A DNA stretch of 64,000 nt from Wolfiporia cocos (lineage: Eukaryota; Basidiomycota; Agaricomycetes; Polyporales; Phaeolaceae): positions 1-64,000 of the forward strand of contig JACCLO010000069.1 in NCBI GenBank assembly GCA_029448655.1. Direction: 5' to 3'. Every line of letters starts with the position of its first letter. Within the stretch, counting starts at the first letter, position 1. The translations under genes were made by a program, and so were the position numbers. The notes below the pieces were generated by a model. That model was not told the origin of the DNA and searched no databases. It worked only from the letters and a program-made list of their open reading frames with translations. Below are positions 55,113 through 64,000 of the stretch, in pieces.

Positions 55113-56672
55113 TCAGAGCCCTAATTGCTGTGACCGCTCTGTTAGCGGTGACATATTCAGTCTCTTCTTCGGAGAATTCTTCGATGCGAGCTTCTTGCTC
55201 GGCTTCTTCTTCTTCGGTTTTTCGAGTAGTCGCCTAGGGCGGGCTGGTTTCCTCGGCCTCTTCGGGCAGTCTCGCGACATATGTCCTGGCTGATGACAGG
55301 TGAAGCATTTTCCTTTCTTGATGTGATCGTCCCTTTCCTGGGTGGTCATTCGATCTACATCCATTGCGTTCGGATCTTTCGGTGCGGTTGTCTGTGGAGC
55401 ACTAGTGCGTCCGTTATTCTGTTCGAGGCTTGCCAAGCCTTTTTCTTGACAAACGGTTTGTCCCGTTTCAAGAATATCTTGTACGTATTTTCATAGTACG
55501 AGGCAGCGGACTGCCATTCATCAATGGTTGCTGGTAGCGGTCGAACACCGATGATGTATCGGGTCGTGTGTTCGGGTAACCCTTTCTCAAAGAGGGTTAT
55601 GAGCAACGCGTTCCGTCCGCGCTGTATCGATCGTACTGGGCCTTTCCGGCCAAGTTGTTGAACTCGGTGATATAATCATCAATGTCCTTCCTGTCCTGGT
55701 TACGTCCAGGATTTTCTTCCGCGCCTTCTGTACCTCTTCGATGGCTCCGAAGGCTTTCTGGAAGTCTGCATCAAACTGTGCAAGACTAGGTGGGAAGAAT
55801 CGTTTCGTCTGGGGGTTCGTGTAAACCGGTGGTAATTTTGTTTCCACTGGCCTGTTTTCCCCTTGTTCGAAATATAAGAGAGGATAAAGATCACTCTCTG
55901 AACGTCGTTCTGGAATGATGTTTCGTACATCGTAAACCAGGAATTGCACTGGTTTATGAAGTTCTGCATGTCAGATCGTTCCCCGTCGAATACGTCTGGG
56001 GGATTGATCTTTATCATCGGGGGTCGGTAGTACGGGTTTGGCGCCGGAGGTTGAGCTGCGGCGCATTCGGTGGTGGAGGTCCTCCTCCTCCCGGGTATCC
56101 TCCACCTGGGTTTCCTGGGTTTCCTCCGGGGTTCCCTGGGTTTCCTCCAGGGTTTCCTCCTCCGGGGTTCGCGGGTTCCTCCTCCAATCCTCCAGGAGGG
56201 GGGGCATTCTCCTCCTCCGAGTCCGAAGTTTCCTCCCAGTCCTCCTCCGCTTGTACCTGCGGAGGTTCGTCCAAATAGGCCTGAAGGCCATGTTCCTGGG
56301 TTTGTCGTTCCCATTCCTCCGCTTGGGCTAGTCCAAGACGGATTTCCTCCGCTACCCATTCCGGTGCGTTCTGTGGGGGGTTTCCAAAGAGGTCTGTTCC
56401 TCCAGCCATAGGCCCAATCCCACTCTGCGCAAAAGCAGATATAAATCCTGGAGGGTCCTGTCCTCCGGTCTGGCTGTTATCTGTTCCTGTAAAATTTCCA
56501 GATTTCTCCCATCATCTCCGATGCGCTCAATTCCTGCCATTCCTGTGGCGCCCGAAGGCTGATTCGTATTTCCATCGGCATCGAAGGTTCTGTTGATGGT
56601 TTCGGTTTCGTTTTTGGTCAACGTCGCGGTTGACATCGGAGGGAGTTCTCCAAATCGTTCGAAACGCTTCAC
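55113..56672 (-). pseudogene. gag: Gag of the gypsy element, frameshifted
   Basis: Start region MKRFERFGELPPMSTATLTKNE (56672). Then MAGGTDLFGNPPQNAPEW, acidic EEDWEETSDSEEE, a collagen-like run of GGNPG/GNPGG units (about 56060-56180), retroviral-type capsid PPDVFDGERSDMQNFINQC (about 56000-55950), SNKGK and GLPEHTTRYIIGVRPLP, and a CCHC zinc knuckle KCFTCHQPGHMSRDC (about 55310-55268) with a Lys-rich tail. It lies in at least five frames. Gag packages element RNA into cytoplasmic particles. Confidence 0.85.
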
Positions 56673-56916
56673 GCGTTATTTCCCAAGCGGTCGTTCTTGC
56701 GGAGGGGTATACTTCTACCCACTTCGATGCCCTATCTTCTCTTGGAATGACAACAATTCCTCCGCGGTTACGGAAGGCTCCAATGGTGTCAGTCCACTCG
56801 TATCGGTTGAGTCTGTAGACTCCCTGAATGTCCTCGGGCAAGAGTTCAATCAGTCGTGCTGGGAATTCTGGTCAAATATCATGTGCCCTTACACCGTGGT
56901 AGGTGAGGGTGTGATA

Positions 56917-56927
56917 AGCTCGACCTT
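56917..56927 (-). other. Self-primer-binding site of the gypsy element
   Basis: One base inside the 5' LTR end, the minus strand reads AAGGTCGAGCT. It is the exact complement of AGCTCGACCTT, which starts at 57264 on the minus strand, 36 nt after the LTR TATA box. Confidence 0.75.
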
Positions 56928-56928
56928 C

Positions 56929-57638
56929 TGTTACGGGTTCGAATACCCAATGTTCGTTATTCGCGTTTAATATAGATCGTTCTCTGCATCGTAGACACTT
57001 CGCCGTACGCAAGGCAAATGCTCGTTAGATGCCTTAGGTCCTAGTGAAGTTCCTAGGAGATCGTATAATATCCAATACGCGTTAGAGATATAATCTGTTC
57101 TAGGTGCGAGTCTAATAGAATATAAGACTCGCCTAAGTCCGAGAAGTCAAGTGTGCACTTCGAGGACTTAGTCGTTCGGTTGCTCGAGCAGAGAAATACT
57201 GAGCGTAGTTTCCTACGTTTGAGAACGAGTATAAGACTTCTTGTTTGTACAACAAGGTCGAGCTGAAAGAGCCTCGACAGTAAGTACATGAGCTTATATA
57301 CTACGCTGGGTTTTAGGGGTCAAGTCCATCCCAGATGTCACCGCTACTATCTACGCTATAGGTACCAAACCTTTGATAGGTATGTAGTGGATATCTGAAA
57401 CGATAGATAGGAAGATGATGGTGGTTGAACACCATCTATCAGCTATAAATGATGAAAGGTGAAACGGTGGCAGAGGTTGGATCTGCCAAAGGTGAAACGC
57501 GCCCTACATGCTAATACAACTGGGGATGCGCCCAGTAGAGTCACGAGTAGCCAGGGGGTTGGTTGCGCACAAGTCCCTGTACGTATTCGCCCGGTGGTGA
57601 GTTCTGTCGATATTCGAAAAATCAAAATAACCGTAACA
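56929..57638 (-). repeat. 5' LTR of the full-length gypsy element
   Basis: 710 bp, TGTTACGG to CCGTAACA on both strands. Followed at 57639-57643 by the CTCCC duplication. Confidence 0.93.
57254..57300 (-). promoter_or_regulatory. LTR promoter: TATA and predicted start
   Basis: Minus-strand TATATAAGCTC starts at 57300. Predicted RNA start AGCTCGACCTTG at 57264 is supported by its match to the primer-binding site. Confidence 0.6.
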
Positions 57639-57643
57639 CTCCC

Positions 57644-57685
57644 CAACCTGAGTTGCCCGAGAAAATAGCACGGACTGAAGTGGAT
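57644..57685 (-). pseudogene. Middle piece of the unknown split gene
   Basis: Forty-two bases between the gypsy element and hAT copy 2. On the minus strand it can be read SVLFSRATQVGEG joining into GLLIYWCLL of 49227-48956, or SPCYFLGQLRLG joining LHPIHF upstream. The two readings differ by one base, so an indel is present. Confidence 0.45.
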
Positions 57686-59430
57686 TAGTGATGTGCCAGG
57701 CCCAGCCCAGCTCAAAAGCCCCGGCTTCGGCCCGGCTTGGATGGCCCATGGCTTTTCAAAACCTCAGGCCAGGCCCTCATTGACAGCTCACGGCTTGGCC
57801 CGGCCTAGGTCCCAGCTTGGCCGCGGCCTACCACTGCTAAGATAATCGTCACTTTAGCTTCAGAGCTTGAGATTCACCTTTGCCAAACCTTTCCCAGATG
57901 AAATAGAACCTTTAATCCTCCGATCTATAGTAGGATTAAGCATGAAATAATCATTCACTAGCGCAGCATTCAGTAGCGTGCCTGCCATATGGGGGATCAT
58001 ATAGGCGCCAAAAGTGAGTGGCAGGCTTCAACGTTGAGGACTGACTTTTCTGTAGTTTTAAATAAACAAGATAGTGCACAATGATTGAGTTGAGCATATA
58101 ACTGGCCTGTATGGGCTTTATTGTGCCTGCCAGATATTGTAGCCATTAAGATCCCTAGGCCAGGGCTCAACAGCTTGGCCTGGCCTGGCCTGTATCTCAG
58201 GCCGGGCCCTGGGCCGTCTCTGTCACAAGCCAATTTCCAAGCCTAGTAGAACATCCTAGGTTGACACCCCACTCACGCCTCTTGCACGCTAAAGCACTCC
58301 ATCCAAGCCCAGCTGGATACGTACGGCAATGCTAGTAGAAGCCCTCCGATACACAAGTCACTACGGGCACTAGCAGACCACCAGCAGTCCGAACCTTACA
58401 CCAGTCCCAGTCCCCGGCAGTCAGTACAATACTGCCTAGTCCATACAACCTAGTCATGGGCCACCTCTAGGAACCACCAGCGTGGCTAGCACAGCAGTAA
58501 CCCCAAGACAATCCAGGTTACCAGCCATCGCACATACACTACACACTAACTAGAGGAATGACCTATATTATGCACGTGACCTAAACACTACGCCCAATGT
58601 CTCACATCTCTTACACCACAGACACTCGCCATTACTGGCATAGACATTCCCCATTACAGGCAGGCCCCGACCTGTATAGACTTCTGCCCGTGGGATGGCA
58701 GCAATCCCATACAAGCACTAGACCTATGCACCTACAGTCTACGAGTCTACGCCCTACGCCTTCCCTTCAGTACCGCAACCTCTGGGAACCCGGGCCGTGA
58801 ACGATCGACCCTCAGTACCGTAACCTCGGGAACCTAGGCCACCAAAAGCACCTTCAGACCACATCTTGTCAAACCACGCCATTGGAATGGTGCACCCCCT
58901 GCCTGGGATGGCAGCACATGACCTATGAGGAGCACTGGTCGTTATACCCTGATCGACGAAAACCACCGATCATTACACCCGATCGAAGCACTGATCACCA
59001 CCGCCATTACTGGTATCACCCGATCGACAAGAACCACTGATCGTAACCCGATCGATTGGCAACCCCCCTGATCCAATCCCATCACACTACGTTGCTATGG
59101 ACATCTCGCTACGTACCAGTGCTCCAATGCCATTACCGGCCCCATAGCTTAGACCAATTGTATACCAGCAAGTAGATGACCCCATAGTCACGCGAGCCCC
59201 CACATGTACAAACAGTAGTAATATATAAGCCAGACAGTCTCGAGCATAAACCTCAGACTTGTCTTGGCCTCTTCTGGCTAGTAGTCCCAAATCAGGAAGG
59301 CACCTTTGTGTGAGCCCCCTTCCCCTGGTTGAGTGCTAGTTAGTAGCGTGTGTCAGTCTCAAGCCGTGCTGTAAAGCCCAGCTTGGCCCGGCCCAGCTCA
59401 TGGCCCAAAGCTGGGCCTGGCACATCACTA
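57686..59430. mobile_element. Nonautonomous hAT element, copy 2, TSD AAGTGGAT
   Basis: Ends TAGTGATGTGCCAGGCC and GGCCTGGCACATCACTA, flanked by AAGTGGAT at 57678-57685 and 59431-59438. Own sequence about 605 bp, close to copy 1. It is interrupted by a 1135-bp LTR at 58221-59355. Confidence 0.9.
58221..59355 (+). repeat. Solo LTR in hAT copy 2, TSD GTCTC
   Basis: 1135 bp, TGTCACAAGCC to GTGTGTCA, flanked by GTCTC (58216-58220, 59356-59360). Contains repeated CCGATCG / CTGATCG blocks (about 58960-59060) and a TATATAAG at about 59221, then AGACTTGTCTTGGCC. Confidence 0.9.
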
Positions 59431-59438
59431 AAGTGGAT

Positions 59439-59784
59439 GGGATGAAGGGTTAAGAAATCAAGAGCTGCTGATGGCAACGTGAGTATACGATTCCAATACA
59501 AGTCTTTGTCGATCAATCTGGGGATCCCTAGTCCTTTGACAAAACTCTCCAAAACCATGAAAGAGAAATTGTCCTGGCCATTCAGGATGACCTGGTTGGA
59601 ATACAAGGGGCAGAGGAGTTGATAGAAAAACCTCAATATGAACACATGTTCAGTGATGTAATTGAAGCGGCATGACATGACAGCAGAGGCATGATTGAAG
59701 TGATAAATATGAGTGAAGCTGCCCTGGCCATGTCATGGAGGGCATAAGCATACTGGGTGCCATGAGCAGAGAGGAGGTTGAGAG
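59439..59784 (-). pseudogene. 5' part of the unknown split gene
   Basis: Minus strand: CDTLNLLSAHGTQYAYALHDMARAA, then (after a 1-nt shift) NYITEHVFILRFFYQLLCPLYS, NGQDNFSFMVLESFVKG, LPSAALDFLTLHPIHF. It continues into 57685-57644 and 49227-48956 once the insertions are removed. The start is lost at the LTR at 59785. Helical, unknown family. Confidence 0.45.
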
Positions 59785-60150
59785 TGTCACAGACTGCCTC
59801 GGGTAAGGCTCTTATAGATATCACATGACTTGTTATTGTTTGTCTTAGGTTTGATAAGGTTTAGCTAGAATTCCCTGATACCTTAACAGTCATGCGCCCA
59901 TACTTACAGTAGTGCCACCCATGTGACTCACCTTAGGTAGTGCACAGGCCACCTCTTTAGGGTAGACACAGTGTGTCCCCCTGTATGTACATATAGCGCG
60001 AGCTGAGGTCTTACAACCTCAGTTCTACTATTCTTGGCAACCAGGTCAATCCTCACTACCTCTGCGTGTGCGCCCGCCTGCGTCTTGGCAACACTACTAT
60101 TCTATACTCGCTAGTCTGTGGTGCAAGACTGCACATACCGCTGTTGTCAG
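59785..60150 (+). repeat. LTR, probably incomplete
   Basis: Starts TGTCACAGACTGCC. TGTACATATAGC at about 59985, palindrome CTGAGG-TCTTACAA-CCTCAG at 60003-60022, start-like AGTTCTACTATTC. A TTGTCA near 60150 may be its end, but no matching duplication was found. Confidence 0.6.
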
Positions 60151-60897
60151 AAAAATATTTTCTCTCGGGTTCTCCGGGCAGGTCTGGATGTGCCGAGATA
60201 GGCGAGGTGTTCGAGGGGTTGATGTCGAGTAGTTTTACCGGTTGAACGTAGCCTGTAGCGATTTAGAACTGCGGCGGTGCGTCGAATAAAGTGGAAATAA
60301 TAGACATTGACTCGAAAATGTTTGTGACCGATTTCCTAAGTCCTAAGCGTACGCCTCGAGCGCAGCCCTTCGTCTGACTTCGTCTGGGTGGAATTCGATG
60401 ATTTGCTCGTATCTACACATCGCCTAAATACATGGAGAGCCACGAAATTTTCTACAACATTTTAAGTGTCCTAAAATTTCGAGTGTGCACCCTACAAGCT
60501 AGACAATCCAGAGACGAACCCTGAGATGGTGAAGACTGTCCTGAAACACAAGCAAATTATTTTATGAGACCGATCACCTGTAGATCTAGGGTGGTGCACC
60601 GAGGTTGGAGAGAAAAGACATGGAAAAAGCTATAGGAAGGCAGTTGGGGTTGGGCCAGACCTGGCTAGGCTAGAGAGCCTAGGGAAGCGTCAGATGGCAC
60701 CTGTTTTGACTGGATGAGCAGCCAGATAGTGCCCGCAGGGCTTTTGCGACATTTCAGATTGTGCATGAGCCAGCGAAGGTTCACTGTACGAGTATGATCG
60801 AGGCCGATCATGATCGGTCAAGCTGTGGCTGAACTACCTCAGATGGGCATTCTGCCTACCAGCTGGCTTTCTGTGGTGTGTTCTGTGTCGTTTTGGT
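60151..60897. other. No recognised gene
   Basis: No motif, LTR pair or inverted-repeat element seen; short frames only. Confidence 0.35.
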
Positions 60898-61296
60898 GTG
60901 TGTTTGATCGTGCCCTGGTATTCTTACATGTGTCTAAAGTCTATGGCACATTTATATTGCAGCCGCAGCCACGCGCGAGCTGGAACGGCCAAAGACAATC
61001 GAGGCAGGGCACCGGCCGTGCGGGCCGTCTGGTCCCTTGGGGACACCTGTTCCTGGCCGTGCATGGCATCCCGTGCATGGTCCAGGAGCGCCATCCCTTC
61101 AGATATGAAGCTTATTGAGGAGGAGCTGGACTATAGGTATCAAGTTGCTGAGGATGAAGTGGACGAGCAGTGTGAAGATGAAGAGGGAAACAGGGCAGAA
61201 AATTATAAAGACAAGGATGGGGATTTGGGTCTGGATGAGGACAGAGTTGACAATCTGGATGACCTGCTCAGCAAGAATGGCTTTGCACCACTTTGA
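60898..61296 (+). other. Open frame with acidic C terminus, unidentified
   Basis: About 132 codons ending TGA at 61294-61296. The last 60 residues are strongly acidic (EEELDYRYQVAEDEVDEQCE, DLGLDEDRVDNLDDLL) and look protein-like; the first half does not. Possibly the last exon of a dead gene. No family recognised. Confidence 0.25.
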
Positions 61297-61569
61297 GCAA
61301 TATACACAGCTTCTCAGATGTGCTCAGATTTTTGTAGTTTGAGCATTCTCAACATCATGTATACCACTTATTTTGTACATTGTGATTCTACATGATGGTT
61401 CTGAGGCCTCTAGGTGTGCACCACATTGTGTGGCATATGCCACAGGCTATAGTATATCCACATAGGTAAGCTGCAACAGCACTTTGCAATTCATATGCCA
61501 GCCTGACTACCAAACAACAATTCTATACCAGTCTGATGATTAGTTTCCCAGTCACACATTGAATTTGAC

Positions 61570-62195
61570 TAGTGATGTGCAGGCCCAGCCCAGCCCAAAA
61601 GCCCTGGCTTTGATGGCCCACCGCTTTTCAAAACCTCAGGCCGGGCCCTCACTGACAGCTCACAGCTTGGCCCAGCCTGGGCCAGGGCCAAGCTGGGGCC
61701 TACCACTGCTAGGATAGTCATCACTATAGCCTTGAAAGTTTGAAATACACCATTTTCAATTGTTCCTTGATGAAAAGGAACATTGAGGCCTACAAATTAT
61801 AGTGGTATTAAGTGTCAAAATAACCTTCCACCAGCATGGCATTCAGTAGTGCACCTGCCATATGGGGTATTGTATAGGTGCCCAATGGTGAGTGGCAGGC
61901 TTCAACATTAAGGACATGACTTATTGGCTTTTTATGTAGTCTGAAATGAACAGCATATAATACTATAGTTTAGTTAAGCATACTACTATCCTGTACAATC
62001 TTATATTGTAGTTGCCAGACATTGTAGCCATTAAGGTCACCAGGCTGGGGCTCAACAGCTCAGCCTGGCTCAGCCTGAGATACAAGCTGGGCCCTGGGCC
62101 ATCTCAAGCCATGTTGTAAAGCCTAGCTCACCCCAGCCCAAGTAGGGCTTGGCCCAGCTTGGCTCTGGCCTCAAGCCAGGCCTGGCACATCACCT
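61570..62195. mobile_element. Nonautonomous hAT element, copy 3
   Basis: 626 bp, TAGTGATGTGCAGGCCCAG to CTGGCACATCACCT, flanked by AATTTGAC (61562-61569) and AGTTTGAC (62196-62203), 7 of 8 bases alike. More diverged than copies 1 and 2 and free of insertions, so it shows the uninterrupted element. Confidence 0.82.
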
Positions 62196-62453
62196 AGTTT
62201 GACTGACATTGATAAGATACCTTCAGAGTGGCGATTGAATGCTACTCTGCTGTTGATATTATCAGCACTTATCTACAGAGATCAGATCCTTCCTTGATTG
62301 GCAAGTACCTCCAGCACTGCTCCAGCACTGGTAAGTCATCTCTGTCAGGAATTAGAACCAGTTGTAATCACTTCAAATCAGTTCACACCTCATACAGTTC
62401 AATCCAAAGACAAACCAGTTCTACCCAAATCCTATAACCACCCCACATTAATG

Positions 62454-63072
62454 TGTCACAAGAAATTGTGGCGTCATTTTCCCCATTTTTCCATGTTTTT
62501 ATGCCAAAATGCTGGTTTTTAGCCGCTCGTAGGACAGCACGTGCATAGGTAGATAAATGCTTTATCTTATCTAGCTACATCACGGTCTTTCGTCATCACT
62601 AGGTAACAACGTCACCTTGTATTGTAGCACATGACTTGACTGCACACAGACCACACCTTTAGGGCAAGGCAGTTAGGTAGTTAGGGAGTTGCTGCATGTA
62701 TATATACTTGGTGACGTCTGAGGTACTCCTCAGACTTAGTATCTCAGCCTAGGGGGTGTGTCCCCTGGCAACCTCTCAAAACCCTCTGCTGCCTGGCTTG
62801 AGTGTAACAGCGAACTGCATTAGCAACAAGCCCGCTGCTCTCTCCTTGAGGGTGGGGGCCTCTTTCAATATTATTCTTGCTTCACTCTCTGCTCGCTAGT
62901 CTGGGGGCATTGTGGTACACTCATGGGTTGTGACCTCAGGCATTCGGTGAGGCATCTCAATAGATGCAGCCTCCTGTTCTCCCCTTACGAGGATGGGGGC
63001 CCTGTAGGGCGGATATATAGGATATATAGGGGTTCCCCCGCTTAGGCAGGTAGCATGGTGGTTACCGTGTCA
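62454..63072 (+). repeat. LTR related to 13584-14186, no matching duplication
   Basis: 619 bp, TGTCACAAGAAATT to ACCGTGTCA. TGTATATATAC near 62696, palindrome CTGAGG-TACT-CCTCAG at 62718-62733, CTAGGGGG-TGTGT-CCCCTGG hairpin. Flanks TAATG and TATCA differ, so it may be an end of a recombined element. Confidence 0.75.
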
Positions 63073-63177
63073 TATCACAACATCTCAGAAGCCCAAGAAA
63101 CTGTTCTAATACTCCCAACAAAACAAAGCTACCACAAGGCAATATCTAAACATAAGGTTTATCAAATTCCTGATCTA

Positions 63178-63540
63178 TGTCACAGATCTGGGACATTCTA
63201 CGAATTTTTCTATATTTTTACCTATTTTTCTGGCATTTCTACGAGCTTATTTACACTTACACTTGTAACCGCCCATAGACACGTCCATGTACACAAACAA
63301 CACATACATAACATGCATGTCCAAACTAGTTACTCAGCGGACTAGTTCTCCGAAGTCACACCCCTTAGTAATATCCCAATACCAGGCTATGTCACTAGGG
63401 ATGACATGGAATACCGTGTGTATCATGCAATGGGGAATACCCCCCTAATATAACCCTATACTCCTGATGAGGAGGAGCAGGCTATGTCCTGCCTATAAGA
63501 TGCAGGTCACCATGCATGTCATAAGTCTCAGTGGTCGAGT
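63178..63540 (+). repeat. Partial LTR similar to the LTR at 9242
   Basis: TGTCACAGATCTGGG followed by TTTTTCTATATTTTTACC, as in the start of the 9242 LTR. It is cut off by the LTR at 63542. Confidence 0.5.
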
Positions 63541-63541
63541 A

Positions 63542-63826
63542 TGACACGGATAACTTATCACAAGACGCGCTGCGGACCCAATGCAACGTGCTTATGAGTG
63601 GCATAATAGCCACTCCCCCAAAAGGGCTACGATAACAGCTCATGCTGCTATCGAGGGTCCAGCTATATCTGCAGTTCATATTCCCACGCTCGGCGCCTAT
63701 TAGACACTCTATGGTGTAGGCCATGTATGCCGGCGCCACGTACGGGTAATGTACCCTAGTTATTGCTCCGTAACGTCTATGATATTATGCTTTCGCATTA
63801 TCTGTGACATTACCCCCACTTCAAGG
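63542..63826 (-). repeat. 3' LTR and polypurine tract of an element extending beyond the window
   Basis: LTR 63542-63809 (268 bp): on the minus strand TGTCACAGATAATG to ATCCGTGTCA. The purine tract CCTTGAAGTGGGGGTAA (63826-63810) precedes it, so the interior runs rightwards off the window. It shares the TAGCAGC hairpin and GTGGGAATATGAACT block with 20102-20346 and 11684. 63827-64000 shows no gene. Confidence 0.65.
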
Positions 63827-64000
63827 ATTAACCGTCTCTGGTTAAGGAGATAACTTAGGCTGCATCAAGCCGCCCCCGGTACTAAGTATCACTTCTACTA
63901 TGCTTTGTCATTGTGCCTGGTGAAGGGTACCCCCAATCCCTTATACCATTTGGCTTATGACGTGTGTGCCAACCTCTTGAAGGCCCGACTTACACCCTGG

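Larger units (their letters stand above)
49228..57638 (-). mobile_element. Full-length Ty3/gypsy chromovirus with internal dUTPase, TSD CTCCC
   Basis: 8411 bp, flanked by CTCCC at 49223-49227 and 57639-57643. LTRs 49228-49934 and 56929-57638 both run TGTTACGG to CCGTAACA. On the minus strand the order is PBS, Gag with zinc knuckle, protease, dUTPase, RT, RNase H, integrase, chromodomain, a long extra tail, purine-rich tract, 3' LTR. All main motifs are present, but the coding region is broken by many 1-nt frameshifts, so either it is dead or the assembly carries indels. Confidence 0.93.

Noticed and set aside
1..64000. CRISPR arrays, prokaryotic operons, rRNA and tRNA genes
   Set aside because: No evenly spaced identical short repeats, Shine-Dalgarno organisation or recognisable RNA genes; splicing and transposons mark the DNA as fungal.

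Overview
The window looks like a transposon-rich stretch of a basidiomycete genome, most likely an agaricomycete. Genes have many introns of about 50 nt with GT/AG ends. There are chromodomain Ty3/gypsy retrotransposons, dozens of LTRs with TGTCACA-type ends, hAT and MULE DNA-transposon remnants, and protein families typical of mushroom-forming fungi. No prokaryotic organisation, CRISPR array, rRNA or convincing tRNA was seen.

Layout: (1) 1-10629 is a nest of LTR retrotransposons. A chromodomain gypsy element carrying a dUTPase (5815-10629) has had three insertions: a large non-coding LTR element (1-5814), a solo LTR (5903-6793) and another solo LTR inside its own 3' LTR (9570-10442). (2) 10630-22400 is a graveyard of solo LTRs, most with exact 5-bp target duplications. 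Among them lie a decayed MULE transposase, a nonautonomous hAT element, and a cysteine-rich gene split by a solo LTR. (3) 22600-26800 holds two recognisable but frameshifted metabolic genes: an HpcH/HpaI aldolase and an adenylation-domain (NRPS-like) enzyme. (4) 26860-32600 is mostly non-coding, with a Lunapark-like fragment, a small two-exon gene and a minus-strand gene resembling fungal zinc-ribbon/2OG-oxygenase proteins. (5) 33168-44050 is the best preserved genic block: MSH4 (meiotic MutS homologue, minus strand), one or two unidentified plus-strand genes, and a long plus-strand gene whose architecture suggests a meiotic axis core protein (Red1/SYCP2 type). (6) 45302-47968 is a fungal kinase-like gene broken by a solo LTR. 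(7) 48958-59784 is an unknown minus-strand gene split by a second gypsy element (49228-57638) and by a hAT element that itself carries a 1.1-kb LTR. (8) 59785-64000 is further LTRs, a third hAT copy and the 3' end of one more LTR element.

The most interesting signals are these. Two unrelated LTR elements both have a primer-binding site that is the exact complement of their own predicted mRNA 5' end, which is the signature of Tf1-type self-priming. The two gypsy elements carry dUTPase domains at different places in pol, one of them behind a single in-frame UGA. A core-promoter palindrome in the LTR family keeps its stem by compensatory changes over about a dozen copies. A non-coding element carries repeated hairpins with covarying stems. 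MSH4 appears to encode its ATP-binding loop through an 8-nt micro-exon. Many conserved genes show isolated 1-nt frameshifts, so some apparent pseudogenes may be assembly errors.
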